The notes under the pieces were generated by a model that did no database searches, had not been told where the DNA came from, and worked only from the letters and a program-made list of their open reading frames with translations. Below, piece after piece: positions 1-8,692 of a stretch of 64,000 nucleotides of DNA. The position numbers and the translations under genes were made by a program. Each line of letters opens with the position of its first letter. Position 1 is the first letter of the stretch. The DNA comes from Agromyces kandeliae (GTDB taxonomy: Bacteria; Actinomycetota; Actinomycetes; Actinomycetales; Microbacteriaceae): the NCBI RefSeq assembly GCF_009674665.1, contig NZ_WKJD01000009.1:62001-126000 (forward strand). The letters run 5' to 3'.

Positions 1-354
1 GTCGGTGATGTCGTAGAGCTTCCAGTGGTTGCCTCCGCCGTAGTGCAGCATGTAGCGCGTGCCGTCCATGTCGTAGATGCACTGCCACGAGTGGCTCGTG
101 TTCACGACGATCGGGTAGAACGCCTCGGCGGTCGCGTTCAGCGCGTAGGTCTCGGGGTCGCGGTAGTCGAGCTGGCCGGGCCAGTCGACGAAGACGTCAC
201 GCGGCACCGAGGGCGTGTGCGCCGGCGGCACGAAGGTGCCGTCGGGCTGCATCCCCCACGTCCCGGGCGCCGGGTCGGCAGGCTCGCCTGCGACTCGCTC
301 GAAGTCCTCCGGGCGGTACTTCTTCGCATCGGGAACGTAGGGGGATCCGGCCAT
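1..354 (-). CDS. N-terminal part of a hypothetical protein, possibly LVIVD/beta-propeller type (cut by window edge)
   Basis: The frame is open from an ATG at 354 to the left edge without a stop, giving 118 residues of a longer protein. A good ribosome site (ctggagg) precedes the ATG. The segment ends with a stretch rich in aromatic residues (RYMLHYGGGNHWKLYDITD) that resembles a blade of LVIVD-repeat or other beta-propeller proteins. There is no signal peptide in the visible part. It lies downstream of the LysR gene on the same strand, and a copy of the putative LysR-binding motif sits in its promoter region, so it may belong to the same regulon as the kynurenine/3-hydroxyanthranilate genes. 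Function is not known to me; the family guess is weak. Confidence 0.6.
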   Translation of the reverse strand, partial: MAGSPYVPDAKKYRPEDFERVAGEPADPAPGTWGMQPDGTFVPPAHTPSVPRDVFVDWPGQLDYRDPETYALNATAEAFYPIVVNTSHSWQCIYDMDGTRYMLHYGGGNHWKLYDITD

Positions 355-468
355 GACGCCTCCAGGGTCGGGAGAAGAATCGGGTTCGACGCCTCCACGC
401 GTCGACCCCTTCAGCGTCATCGGCCGGATCGATGCTGTCCAATATCTATACGGCTCGTTGCCATGACC

Positions 469-485
469 ATATGGGCATATCAGTG
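469..485. promoter_or_regulatory. Putative LysR operator, copy A
   Basis: Contains the inverted repeat ATATG-GG-CATAT (469-480) followed by CAGTG (481-485). TATGGGCAT and CAGTG occur again with identical spacing at 1466-1481, in the LysR/dehydrogenase intergenic region. Copy A overlaps the LysR stop codon and lies about 115 bases upstream of the truncated gene starting at 354. On the minus strand a possible -10 (TATAGA, 450-445) follows it. Binding by the neighbouring LysR protein is inference. Confidence 0.45.
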
Positions 486-1448
486 GAATGGCGCGGCCTC
501 TGCCGTGGCGTACTCGCGCTCGAGCGCCGCGAGCCGAGCCCCCTCCTCCCGGAGGTGCATGAGGAGGGCGGCGGCCGCGGGTGACGGCGCGCGATCCTTC
601 GGGAGCGTGACCCCGACCGATCGGCGGATCGAGCTCAGCGGCGTCGGCAGGATCTTCACGTCCCGGTCGTCGACGGCGATGAACATGGGCAGCGCCGCGA
701 TGACATCCGTCGACACGAGCAGGCTCCGGAGGGTCAGCATCGACGTGCACTCCACCCGGTCCGCCGGCAGCGGGAGCCCCTCGTGGAAGAACACCGCCTC
801 GAGTTCGGCCCGGAGCGCCGTCTGCGCGACCGGGAAGATCCACGGGAAGGCGAGCAGCGCGGCGAGCGAGGTCCCCCGCGTGCCGGTGTGGACCGGATGG
901 CCCGCCCTGGCCACGAGTCGGATCGGCTCGTGGTGCAGGCGCTCCTGTTCGAGACGCACGGGCACCGTCGGCGAGAGGCGGCCGACGGTGAGGTCGAGGT
1001 CGCCCGAGAGCAGGAGCTGCTGCAGCGTGTCGGGCGTGCCCTCGCGGACGACGACGGTGAGGCGCGGGTGATCCGACTTCAGCGCGGCGATGGCTCGAGG
1101 CAGGAGCAGGTTCGAGCCCGCGAGGTGCGTACCGACCGTGACCGTGCCGAGCTGGCCCGTCTGCATGAGGCGGACCTCCTCGTCGGCCGCGCGGAGCTCG
1201 GCGAGCACAGACCGCGCGCGCTCGATGAACGGCCCGCCGTACTGCGTGGGAGCGACGCCCCGCGGCATCCGCTCGAACAGCTGCACTCCGAGGAGGTCCT
1301 CGACCTCGCGGAGGCCGCGCGTGACGACGGGCTGGGTGATGTGCAACGACTCGGCGGCGCGCACCAGCGTGCCCTCGTCGGCGATGGCGGTGATGAGCAC
1401 GAGATGCCGGAGCTTGAGCCGGCCGTCCAGGAGTCGATCGGTGACCAT
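480..1448 (-). CDS. LysR-family transcriptional regulator
   Basis: About 322 residues, normal for the family. The N-terminal winged helix-turn-helix covers residues 8-65 (HLVLITAIADEGTLVRAAE, then the TQPVVTRGL recognition helix and the LGVQLFER wing). A LysR substrate-binding domain follows from about residue 90. The longer frame would start at 1505, but the ATG at 1448 puts the helix-turn-helix at the usual distance from the N-terminus. The gene diverges from the aldehyde dehydrogenase that heads the 3-hydroxyanthranilate operon, the classic arrangement of a LysR activator with its target. The best guess is a regulator responding to a pathway intermediate; the ligand is not visible. Confidence 0.88.
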   Translation of the reverse strand: MVTDRLLDGRLKLRHLVLITAIADEGTLVRAAESLHITQPVVTRGLREVEDLLGVQLFERMPRGVAPTQYGGPFIERARSVLAELRAADEEVRLMQTGQLGTVTVGTHLAGSNLLLPRAIAALKSDHPRLTVVVREGTPDTLQQLLLSGDLDLTVGRLSPTVPVRLEQERLHHEPIRLVARAGHPVHTGTRGTSLAALLAFPWIFPVAQTALRAELEAVFFHEGLPLPADRVECTSMLTLRSLLVSTDVIAALPMFIAVDDRDVKILPTPLSSIRRSVGVTLPKDRAPSPAAAALLMHLREEGARLAALEREYATAEAAPFH

Positions 1449-1465
1449 GGCCCGGACTATAGCCG

Positions 1466-1481
1466 TATGGGCATGGCAGTG
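1466..1481. promoter_or_regulatory. Putative LysR operator, copy B
   Basis: TATGGGCAT (1466-1474), two bases, then CAGTG (1477-1481): the same sequence and spacing as copy A at 470-485. It is centred about 58 bases upstream of the predicted transcription start of the dehydrogenase operon, where LysR activators usually place their recognition site. It also lies just upstream of the LysR gene itself, so it could serve autoregulation. Confidence 0.5.
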
Positions 1482-1495
1482 CATCACAAGAGCAT

Positions 1496-1524
1496 TTGTC
1501 GGCATCGCTTCGCATTCCTAGCCT
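1496..1524 (+). promoter_or_regulatory. Predicted promoter of the 3-hydroxyanthranilate operon
   Basis: TTGTCG (1496-1501), a 17-base spacer, then TAGCCT (1519-1524). The expected start of transcription falls at or next to the ATG at 1531. No ribosome site lies before that ATG, so a leaderless transcript, common in actinobacteria, is plausible. Prediction only. Confidence 0.4.
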
Positions 1525-1530
1525 GAACGC

Positions 1531-3045
1531 ATGCCCTCCCCGACGACGCCGGCACCGCTCACGGCCCCTCTCCCGACGCGGAGCTCGACCCCCCGCGAGC
1601 TCCGAAACGTGATCGGCGGCGAGTCCGTCGACGGGGTGGGCACCTTCGAGAAGATCGACCCGGTCGACGGCACGCCGATCGCCGTGGTGCACGAGGCCGG
1701 ACCACGGGAGGTCGACCGCGCGGTCGCCGCCGCGCGGGCGGCGCTCGAGGGCCCGTGGGGTCGCATGCCCGTCGCCGAACGCGCCCGGCTGCTCCGGCGG
1801 GTCGCCGACGTCGTCGAACGTCGCAGCGAGGAACTCGTGGCCGCAGAGGTCGGCGACACCGGCAAGCCCGAGACGCTCGCCCGCGACCTCGACGTCGCGC
1901 GCGCCGCGGCGAACTTCCGCTCGTTCGCGGACACCGCCTCGGCGGCCGGCCTCGACTCCTACCTCACCGAACTGCACGACGGTCGCCGAGCGCTCAACTA
2001 CGCGGTGCGCGCCCCGCTCGGCGTGGTCGCCGTGATCGTGCCGTGGAACCTCCCCCTGCTCCTGCTCACCTGGAAGCTCGCTCCGGCACTCGCGTCCGGC
2101 AACACCGTCGTGGTGAAGCCGTCCGAGGAGACCCCGTCATCGGCCACGCTGCTCGCCGAGATCATCGCCGAGGCCGGCGTCCCCGACGGCGTCGTGAACG
2201 TCGTGCACGGCTTCGGCCCGGGATCGGCCGGCGAGCACCTCACGACCCACCCCGGCATCGACGGCGTCACCTTCACCGGCGAGTCCAGCACGGGCTCGGC
2301 CATCATGCGAGCGGTCGCCCCGCGCGTCCGGCCCGTCTCGTTCGAGCTGGGCGGCAAGAACGCCGCCATCGTGTTCGCCGACGCCGACCTCGACGCGGCG
2401 GTCGCCGGCCTCGCGCGTTCGACCTACCTGAACACCGGTCAGGTCTGCCTCTGCACCGAGCGCATCTACGTCGAGCGCTCGGTCTTCGACGAGGTCGCGG
2501 CCGGCCTCGCCGACCACGCCCGGCGCCTCCGACTCGGTCGCCCCGAGGACCCCGCGACGACGACCGGTCCGCTCGTCTCGGCGGCGCATCGCGAGAAGGT
2601 CCTCTCCTACTACGACCTCGCGCTCCACGAGGGTGCCGAGCTCCTCGCGGGCGGCGGCATCCCGACCCTCGGCGACGGACTCGACGCGGGCTCGTGGATC
2701 GAGCCGACCCTCTGGACCGGCCTGGGGAACTCGAACCGGACCGTGCGCGAGGAGATCTTCGGACCTGCCGCGGTCGTCATGCCCTTCGACACCGAGGAGG
2801 AGGCGATCGCGCTCGCCAACGACACCGAGTACGGCCTCGCCGCGGTCACCTGGACGACCGACCTGGCGCGCGGCCACCGGGTCGCCCAGCGCATGCGGGT
2901 CGGCATGTCGTGGGTCAACACCTGGTACCTGCGCGACCTCCGCAGCCCGTTCGGCGGCGTCGGACTCTCCGGCATCGGTCGAGAGGGCGGAATGCACTCG
3001 CTCGAGTTCTACACCGAGCCCACCAACGTCTGCGTGCAACTGTGA
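1531..3045 (+). CDS. 2-aminomuconate 6-semialdehyde dehydrogenase (aldehyde dehydrogenase family)
   Basis: 504 residues, NAD(P)-dependent aldehyde dehydrogenase superfamily. Visible landmarks are PWNLP (Asn173, oxyanion hole), FTGESSTG for the cofactor, Glu272 in FELGGK and the catalytic Cys306 in GQVC. Family members oxidise 2-hydroxymuconate or 2-aminomuconate semialdehyde. The co-transcribed 3-hydroxyanthranilate dioxygenase, aminocarboxymuconate decarboxylase and aminomuconate deaminase make the 2-aminomuconate substrate the better assignment; sequence alone does not separate the two. First gene of a tightly packed operon; its stop overlaps the next start (GTGA). Confidence 0.85.
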   Translation: MPSPTTPAPLTAPLPTRSSTPRELRNVIGGESVDGVGTFEKIDPVDGTPIAVVHEAGPREVDRAVAAARAALEGPWGRMPVAERARLLRRVADVVERRSEELVAAEVGDTGKPETLARDLDVARAAANFRSFADTASAAGLDSYLTELHDGRRALNYAVRAPLGVVAVIVPWNLPLLLLTWKLAPALASGNTVVVKPSEETPSSATLLAEIIAEAGVPDGVVNVVHGFGPGSAGEHLTTHPGIDGVTFTGESSTGSAIMRAVAPRVRPVSFELGGKNAAIVFADADLDAAVAGLARSTYLNTGQVCLCTERIYVERSVFDEVAAGLADHARRLRLGRPEDPATTTGPLVSAAHREKVLSYYDLALHEGAELLAGGGIPTLGDGLDAGSWIEPTLWTGLGNSNRTVREEIFGPAAVVMPFDTEEEAIALANDTEYGLAAVTWTTDLARGHRVAQRMRVGMSWVNTWYLRDLRSPFGGVGLSGIGREGGMHSLEFYTEPTNVCVQL

Positions 3046-3917
3046 GCTCCCCGCAGACCGCGACGACCGACGCGATCGGAACCCCGGAAGCGATCCACGC
3101 CGCCCAGGCGCGGCTCCATGCTGCATCGTGCGCCCGGGTCACCTGCGCGCCCGTGCGCGACCTGCTCGGCGAGGACACCCAGGAGGCGGCCTACGCCGTC
3201 CAGTCCCTCGGCATCGACCGTCGGGTGACGGCAGGCGCACGGATCGTCGGTCGCAAGGTCGGACTGACCTCGCCGGCCGTCCAGGCGCAGTTCGGCGTTT
3301 CCACGCCCGACTACGGCGTGCTCCTCGACGACATGATCGCCGACGACCGCGAGCCGCTCGACCTCGGCCGGTTCCTGCAACCGCGCGTCGAAGCCGAGGT
3401 GGCGTTCGTCCTCGGACGCGACCTCGATTCCCCGACCACCCATGTCGCCGACGTGATGCGCGCCACCGAGTTCGTCCTGCCCGCCATCGAGGTCGTCGAC
3501 TCGCGGATCTCCGGCTGGGACATCCGCATCGCCGACACCATCGCCGACAACGCCTCGAGCGGCGCGGTCGTCCTCGGGACGACCCCCCACCGGCTCGACG
3601 GGCTCGACCTGGCCGGCGTCGGCATGCGGCTCGACCGCGACGGCGAACCGGCCTCGACCGGCGCAGGCTCCGCGTGCCTCGGGAGCCCCGTGATCGCCGT
3701 CGCCTGGCTGGCACGGGCGGTCGCCCGGCACGGACGACCCCTGCGTGCGGGCGAGGTCGTGCTCTCGGGAGCCCTCGGCCCCATGGTCGCCGCGACGCCC
3801 GGGCACTTCCACGCCCGGCTCGACGGCCTGGGCGAGGTGCGCACCGAGTTCACCGGACGCGCCGCGACGACACCGGCGGTGGATGCGCCCACCACGACCG
3901 ACGGAGGAGCAGCATGA
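3042..3917 (+). CDS. 2-keto-4-pentenoate hydratase (2-oxopent-4-enoate hydratase)
   Basis: 291 residues from a GTG at 3042 that overlaps the dehydrogenase stop by 4 bases. The open frame runs much further upstream, but that part is the shadow of the dehydrogenase gene. It belongs to the fumarylacetoacetase-like hydratase/decarboxylase fold: GRKVGLTS early on, the metal-binding [11 protein letters not shown], and EVVDSRISG. The reaction adds water to 2-oxopent-4-enoate to give 4-hydroxy-2-oxovalerate, the substrate of the aldolase two genes downstream. A paralogue at 5880 is the matching decarboxylase; the two enzymes normally form a complex. Which paralogue has which activity rests on family resemblance. 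Confidence 0.82.
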   Translation: MSSPQTATTDAIGTPEAIHAAQARLHAASCARVTCAPVRDLLGEDTQEAAYAVQSLGIDRRVTAGARIVGRKVGLTSPAVQAQFGVSTPDYGVLLDDMIADDREPLDLGRFLQPRVEAEVAFVLGRDLDSPTTHVADVMRATEFVLPAIEVVDSRISGWDIRIADTIADNASSGAVVLGTTPHRLDGLDLAGVGMRLDRDGEPASTGAGSACLGSPVIAVAWLARAVARHGRPLRAGEVVLSGALGPMVAATPGHFHARLDGLGEVRTEFTGRAATTPAVDAPTTTDGGAA

Positions 3918-4843
3918 CCACGGACGTCGCCATCATCGGCTCGGGCAACATCGGCACCGACCTGATGATCAAGGTGAAGCGGCTCTCGACGCACCTGAGG
4001 GTCGTCGCGATGGCCGGCATCGATCCCGACTCGGACGGACTCGCCCGCGCTCGCCGCCTGGGGGTCGCGACGACGCACGAAGGCGTCGACGGCCTGGTGC
4101 GGCTGCCGGAGTTCGCCGACGTCGAGCTCGTGTTCGACGCGACGTCGGCCGCGGCGCACGCACGCAACGACGCCGTCGTGCGGGACCTCGGGCGATTGGT
4201 GGTCGATCTCACGCCCGCCGCGATCGGCCCCTACGTCGTGCCGGTCGTGAACCTCGGCGACCACCTCGACGCGACCAACGTCAACATGGTCACCTGCGGC
4301 GGCCAGGCCACGGTCCCGATGGTCGCAGCGGTCTCGCGCGTGGCGCCGGTCGCCTACGCCGAGATCGTCGCCTCCATCGCGTCCCGGTCCGCCGGTCCGG
4401 GGACCAGGGCGAACATCGACGAGTTCACGCAGACGACGGCGCGTGCCATCGAGGTCATCGGCGGCGCGGAGCGCGGCAAGGCGATCATCGTGCTGAATCC
4501 CGCCGACCCCCCGCTCATCATGCGAGACACGGTGTACTGCCTCGTCTCGGGCGAGCTCGATCGGGGGGCCGTGCGGACGTCCGTCGCCGCCATGGCCGCC
4601 GACGTGCGGACGTACGTCGGCGGGTACGACCTCAAGCAGGACGTGCAGTTCGATCGGGTCGAGGAGGCCTTCGTGCCGGCTCTCGGGCGACCGTTCAGCG
4701 GAACCCGCGTCACGATCCTGCTCGAGGTCGCCGGCGCCGGCCACTACCTGCCGGAGTACGCGGGCAACCTCGACATCATGACCTCGGCGGCACTGCGCAC
4801 CGCCGAGCACCTCATCGCCGACCGGACGGGAGTACCGGCATGA
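3914..4843 (+). CDS. Acetaldehyde dehydrogenase (acylating)
   Basis: 309 residues from the ATG at 3914, which overlaps the previous stop (ATGA). N-terminal Rossmann motif GSGNIGTDL (residues 9-17), probable catalytic Cys128 in VTCGG, and a C-terminal region with [10 protein letters not shown] typical of MhpF/DmpF. It converts acetaldehyde released by the aldolase into acetyl-CoA with NAD+ and CoA; in the family it forms a channelling complex with the aldolase encoded by the next gene. Gene order and length match aromatic meta-cleavage operons. Confidence 0.93.
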   Translation: MTTDVAIIGSGNIGTDLMIKVKRLSTHLRVVAMAGIDPDSDGLARARRLGVATTHEGVDGLVRLPEFADVELVFDATSAAAHARNDAVVRDLGRLVVDLTPAAIGPYVVPVVNLGDHLDATNVNMVTCGGQATVPMVAAVSRVAPVAYAEIVASIASRSAGPGTRANIDEFTQTTARAIEVIGGAERGKAIIVLNPADPPLIMRDTVYCLVSGELDRGAVRTSVAAMAADVRTYVGGYDLKQDVQFDRVEEAFVPALGRPFSGTRVTILLEVAGAGHYLPEYAGNLDIMTSAALRTAEHLIADRTGVPA

Positions 4844-5883
4844 CCGCGACGACGCCACGGGTCTACCTCCAGGACGTCACCCTCCGCGACGGCATGCACG
4901 CCATCGCCCACCGGTACGGCACCGATGAGGTCCGCGAGATCGCGTCGGCGCTGGAGGCGGCCGGCGTCGACGCGATCGAGGTCGCGCACGGCGACGGGCT
5001 CGGCGGGTCGAGCGTCGCCTACGGGCATGGAGCCAGGACCGACGAGCAGTGGATCGAGGCGGCCGCCTCCGTGCTGCGGCGAGCGCGGTTGACCACGCTG
5101 ATCCTCCCCGGCATCGGCACGATCGACGACCTCGCCCGCGCGCGCGACCTGGGCGTCGGCAGCGTCCGGGTCGCGACCCACTGCACCGAGGCCGATGTCG
5201 CGGAGCAGCACATCGCCTGGGCGAAGGACCAGGGCATGGACGTCTCGGGGTTCCTCATGATGAGCCACCTGAACGACCCGCGCGGGCTCGCCGAGCAGGC
5301 TCGGCTCATGGAGTCCTTCGGCGCGGACTGCGTCTACGTCACCGACTCGGGCGGACGCCTGACGATGCGCGACGTCGCCGACCGCATCGACGCCTACCGC
5401 GACGTGCTCGACCCGGCGACCGAGATCGGCATCCACGCGCACGAGAACCTCTCCCTGAGCGTGGCGAACAGCATCACGGCGGTCGAGCACGGCGCCACCC
5501 GGGTCGACGCGTCCCTCGCCGGGCAGGGCGCGGGCGCCGGCAACTGCCCGATCGAGGCGTTCGTCGCGGTCGCCGACCTGCTCGGCTGGTCCCACGGCGC
5601 CGACCTCTTCGCCCTGCAGGATGCCGCGGAGGACCTGGTGCGCCCGCTGCAGCGCCGCCCGGTGCGCGTGGACCGCGAGACGCTCACGCTCGGCTACGCG
5701 GGCGTCTACTCGAGCTTCCTACTGCACGCCGAGCGCGCCGCCGAGCGCCATGGGCTGGACGCCCGCGACATCCTCGTCGAACTGGGGCGCCGCCGGATGA
5801 TCGGCGGCCAGGAGGACATGATCGTGGACGTCGCGCTCGACCTCGCCGCGGCACGCGCGGGGGCCGCCGGGGGTGCGTCATGA
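4840..5883 (+). CDS. 4-hydroxy-2-oxovalerate aldolase
   Basis: 347 residues from the ATG at 4840 (ATGA overlap with the preceding stop). TIM-barrel HMGL-like aldolase: the N-terminal [10 protein letters not shown] holds the conserved Arg16-Asp17 and His20, and [14 protein letters not shown] holds the metal-ligand histidines. A C-terminal communication domain (GYAGVYSSF) is typical of DmpG/MhpE. It cleaves 4-hydroxy-2-oxovalerate to pyruvate and acetaldehyde, and pairs with the acylating dehydrogenase just upstream. Confidence 0.94.
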   Translation: MTATTPRVYLQDVTLRDGMHAIAHRYGTDEVREIASALEAAGVDAIEVAHGDGLGGSSVAYGHGARTDEQWIEAAASVLRRARLTTLILPGIGTIDDLARARDLGVGSVRVATHCTEADVAEQHIAWAKDQGMDVSGFLMMSHLNDPRGLAEQARLMESFGADCVYVTDSGGRLTMRDVADRIDAYRDVLDPATEIGIHAHENLSLSVANSITAVEHGATRVDASLAGQGAGAGNCPIEAFVAVADLLGWSHGADLFALQDAAEDLVRPLQRRPVRVDRETLTLGYAGVYSSFLLHAERAAERHGLDARDILVELGRRRMIGGQEDMIVDVALDLAAARAGAAGGAS

Positions 5884-6713
5884 CCGAGGACCTCGCCGTC
5901 GAGGCATCCGCTCCACCAGCGCCCCGCACCGCACCCGGCCGGACCGCGCGCCTCGCCCACGCGCTCGACGAGGCGCAACGACGGGCGCTCCCGATCGCAC
6001 GGCCCTCCGACGATCGACCGCTCGACCTCGACGCGGCGTACGAGGTCCAACGCGCGCTCGTGTCGCTCCGCACCGCACGCGGCGAGCGCGTCGTGGGCGT
6101 GAAGCTCGGCTTCACCAGCCGCGAGAAGGCGCGGCAGATGGGCGTCGACGACGTGATCATCGGGAGCCTGACCGACGCGATGCGCGTCGTCGACGGCGAC
6201 GCCGTCCCCGCGGGCCGCGGAATCCATCCCCGGGTCGAGCCCGAGATCGCGTTCCTGCTGGGACCGGGGATCGCCGATCCCGACTCCGAGGCGTCCGCCG
6301 CGATCGCCGCGGTGGCGCCGGCACTCGAGGTCATCGACTCGAGGTACCGGGACTTCCGCTTCGACCTCGGCGACGTGATCGCCGACGACGCGTCGGCTTC
6401 GGCGTTCGCGATCGGTCCGTGGCGGGCCGCCGACGCCGCCGCGACCCTGGCGAACCGCGCGGTCGCCCTCGAGCTCGGCGGCCGTCAGGCGCAGGTGGGC
6501 TCGACCGCGGCGATCCTCGGCGACCCGCTCCGCGCCATCCCCGCCGCGCAGCGCCTCGCGCGCCGGCGCGGGCTCGAGCTCCGCGAGGGCATGGTGCTGC
6601 TCGCGGGCGCCGCGACCGCCGCCGTGCCGGCGCCCGCGCGGGGCTCCGTCGCGGCAGAGGTGGCCGGGCTCGGGCGGGTCTCGGTGCGCGTGGACGAGGA
6701 GGAGACGCGATGA
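5880..6713 (+). CDS. 4-oxalocrotonate decarboxylase (2-oxo-3-hexenedioate decarboxylase)
   Basis: 277 residues from the ATG at 5880 (ATGA overlap). Same fold as the hydratase at 3042, with [16 protein letters not shown], the metal site [11 protein letters not shown] and [12 protein letters not shown], features I associate with the DmpH side of the family. It decarboxylates 2-oxo-3-hexenedioate, the product of the 2-aminomuconate deaminase encoded next, to 2-oxopent-4-enoate. The N-terminal 25 residues are Ala/Pro-rich and may be non-catalytic. Confidence 0.85.
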   Translation: MTEDLAVEASAPPAPRTAPGRTARLAHALDEAQRRALPIARPSDDRPLDLDAAYEVQRALVSLRTARGERVVGVKLGFTSREKARQMGVDDVIIGSLTDAMRVVDGDAVPAGRGIHPRVEPEIAFLLGPGIADPDSEASAAIAAVAPALEVIDSRYRDFRFDLGDVIADDASASAFAIGPWRAADAAATLANRAVALELGGRQAQVGSTAAILGDPLRAIPAAQRLARRRGLELREGMVLLAGAATAAVPAPARGSVAAEVAGLGRVSVRVDEEETR

Positions 6714-7174
6714 CCGCCGACGCCATCACCGTGGACGGGAAGGCGACGCCCCGCGGACGCTTCCCGCACGCCAGGCTCGCCGGCGGCTTCGTGTTCGTCT
6801 CCGGCACGAGCAGCCGCCGCCCCGACAACACGATCGAGGGCGCCGAGGCCGACGAGTTCGGCGCGACGAGGCTCGACGCGGCGACGCAGACCCGCGCGGT
6901 CCTCGAGAACATCCGAGGCATCCTCGCCGAGGCGGGGTGCGGGCTCGGCGACCTCGTGCAGGCGACGGCCTACCTCGTCGACATGAACGACTTCGCCGCG
7001 TACAACGCCGTCTGGGCGGAGTACTTCGACGAATCCGGACCGGCCCGGACCACGGTCGCGGTGCATGCGCTCCCGCATCCGCACCTGCGCATCGAGATCC
7101 AGGCCGTCGCCCGTCACCCGGTCGGCGACGAGGCCGAACGAACCACCACCACCACCACCGAGGAGGAACCGTGA
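6710..7174 (+). CDS. 2-aminomuconate deaminase (RidA/YjgF-like family)
   Basis: 154 residues from the ATG at 6710 (ATGA overlap). RidA-like fold with [12 protein letters not shown] near residue 25, then [25 protein letters not shown] and LRIEIQAVA. RidA relatives deaminate enamines/imines. In this setting the role is hydrolytic removal of ammonia from 2-aminomuconate to give 4-oxalocrotonate, as by AmnD-type enzymes. The C-terminus ends in a Thr/Glu run coded by an (acc) repeat (about 7144-7158) that has no obvious function. A generic RidA role is possible but unlikely in this operon. Confidence 0.82.
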   Translation: MTADAITVDGKATPRGRFPHARLAGGFVFVSGTSSRRPDNTIEGAEADEFGATRLDAATQTRAVLENIRGILAEAGCGLGDLVQATAYLVDMNDFAAYNAVWAEYFDESGPARTTVAVHALPHPHLRIEIQAVARHPVGDEAERTTTTTTEEEP

Positions 7175-7695
7175 CCACCATCCCACCCGTCATCGACTTC
7201 GCCGCCTGGATCCGCGAGCACGAGCACCTGCTCAAGCCGCCGGTCAACAACAAGCAGGCATGGGAGCCGATGGGCGACTTCATCGTGCAGGTCGTCGGCG
7301 GTCCGAACCAGCGCACCGACTTCCACTTCGACCCGTACGAGGAGTGGTTCTACCAGTACCGCGGGAACATGCACGTCAACATCCAGACCGACGAGGGCCT
7401 GCAGCGGATCGACATCCGCGAGGGCGAGATGTGGCTGCTCCCCGGCAACGTGTACCACTCCCCCCAGCGTCCCGAGGCCGGCTCGATCGGCATCGTGATC
7501 GAGCGCATCCGCGAGGAGGGCACGCTCGAGAGGTTCGCCTGGTTCTGCCCGAACTGCGACACGAAGGTGCACGAGGTCGAGCTGCAGGTGCGAGACATCG
7601 TCGAGGACCTTCCGCCCGTCTTCCGCGACTTCTACGAGAGCGAGGAGGGCCGCACGTGCCCGAAGTGCGGCACCGTCCACCCGGGCAAGGGCTGA
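7171..7695 (+). CDS. nbaC: 3-hydroxyanthranilate 3,4-dioxygenase
   Basis: 174 residues from a GTG at 7171 that overlaps the deaminase stop (GTGA). Cupin fold with the Fe(II) ligands His52 and Glu58 ([15 protein letters not shown]) and His96, and substrate-binding Arg48, Arg100 and Glu111. A C-terminal rubredoxin-like iron site, typical of the bacterial enzyme, is intact: Cys126/Cys129 and Cys163/Cys166. It opens the ring of 3-hydroxyanthranilate to 2-amino-3-carboxymuconate semialdehyde, the entry step of this operon. Confidence 0.96.
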   Translation: MTTIPPVIDFAAWIREHEHLLKPPVNNKQAWEPMGDFIVQVVGGPNQRTDFHFDPYEEWFYQYRGNMHVNIQTDEGLQRIDIREGEMWLLPGNVYHSPQRPEAGSIGIVIERIREEGTLERFAWFCPNCDTKVHEVELQVRDIVEDLPPVFRDFYESEEGRTCPKCGTVHPGKG

Positions 7696-7699
7696 CCGG

Positions 7700-8692
7700 G
7701 TGGGGTCGATCGACGTCCACACGCACTTCGTGCCGAACGGCTGGCCCGACCTGACCGCCCGCGTCGGGCCGGGCACCTGGCCGTCGTTGCGCGTGGACTC
7801 CGAGCGCGAGGCCATGATCCTCGTCGGCTCGAGCGAGTTCCGTCGGATCGAGGCGAACTGCTGGGACGCCGGGGCGCGCGTGGCGGACATGGATCGCGAC
7901 GGCGTGGACATCCAGGTCATCTCGCCGACGCCCGTCTTCTTCTCGTACGACCAGCCGGGCGATCGCGCTGCCGCGGTGGCCCGGATCTTCAACGACCTCG
8001 CGCTCGAGGTCTGCGCACCGGCGCCCGAACGCCTGGTCCCGTTCGCGCAGGTGCCGCTGCAGGACCCGGACGCCGCGTGCGCCGAGATCGACCGCGCGAT
8101 CGAGTCGGGGCACCGCGGCATCGAGATCGGGAACCACGTGGGCGATCGCGATCTCGACGACGAGGGCATCGTCACGGTCCTGCAGCACTGTGCGGCGCAG
8201 GGCGTGCCGGTGTTCGTGCACCCGTGGGACATGCCCGAGTCGCCCCGACTCGACCGATGGATGGCCCGCTGGCTGACGGGGATGCCGGCCGAGACCCACC
8301 TGTCGATCATCGCGATGATCCTCGGCGGCGTGTTCGATCGCGTCCCGCCGTCGTTGCGCATCGCCTTCGCGCACGGCGGAGGCTCCTTCGCGTTCTGGCT
8401 CGGTCGCTTCGAGAACGCGTGGCATCGCCGACCGGACCTCGTCGGCGTCAGCGACCTGCCGCCGTCCGCGTACCTCGAGCGCTTCAGCGTCGACTCCGTC
8501 GTCTTCGATCCGGCGGCGCTGCACCTGCTGGTCGAGACACTCGGCGCGTCGCAGGTGATGCTCGGCAGCGACTACCCCTACCCGCTGGGCGAGTCCCCCG
8601 TCGGCGACGTCGTCGCGCGCTCGGATCGCCTCGACGATGCCGAGCGGGCCGCGATCCTCCACGACAACGCGCGGCGCTTCCTCGCGCTGTGA
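7700..8692 (+). CDS. nbaD: 2-amino-3-carboxymuconate 6-semialdehyde decarboxylase (ACMSD)
   Basis: 330 residues from a GTG at 7700. Amidohydrolase-type TIM barrel with the zinc ligands His7 and His9 (VHTHF), His174 (VFVHPWDMPE) and Asp291 (LGSDYPYPLGE), and the catalytic His225 (FAHGGGS). It decarboxylates the dioxygenase product to 2-aminomuconate semialdehyde, the substrate of the dehydrogenase that heads the operon. The downstream kynureninase GTG overlaps its stop. Confidence 0.95.
   Translation: MGSIDVHTHFVPNGWPDLTARVGPGTWPSLRVDSEREAMILVGSSEFRRIEANCWDAGARVADMDRDGVDIQVISPTPVFFSYDQPGDRAAAVARIFNDLALEVCAPAPERLVPFAQVPLQDPDAACAEIDRAIESGHRGIEIGNHVGDRDLDDEGIVTVLQHCAAQGVPVFVHPWDMPESPRLDRWMARWLTGMPAETHLSIIAMILGGVFDRVPPSLRIAFAHGGGSFAFWLGRFENAWHRRPDLVGVSDLPPSAYLERFSVDSVVFDPAALHLLVETLGASQVMLGSDYPYPLGESPVGDVVARSDRLDDAERAAILHDNARRFLAL

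Noticed and set aside
1755..3041. Long upstream extension of the hydratase frame
   Set aside because: It is the out-of-frame shadow of the aldehyde dehydrogenase: Arg/Pro-rich low-complexity sequence, with a GTGA overlap start at 3042 as elsewhere in the operon.
7141..7160. Simple (acc) repeat
   Set aside because: It only encodes the Thr run at the end of the aminomuconate deaminase; no sign of phase variation.
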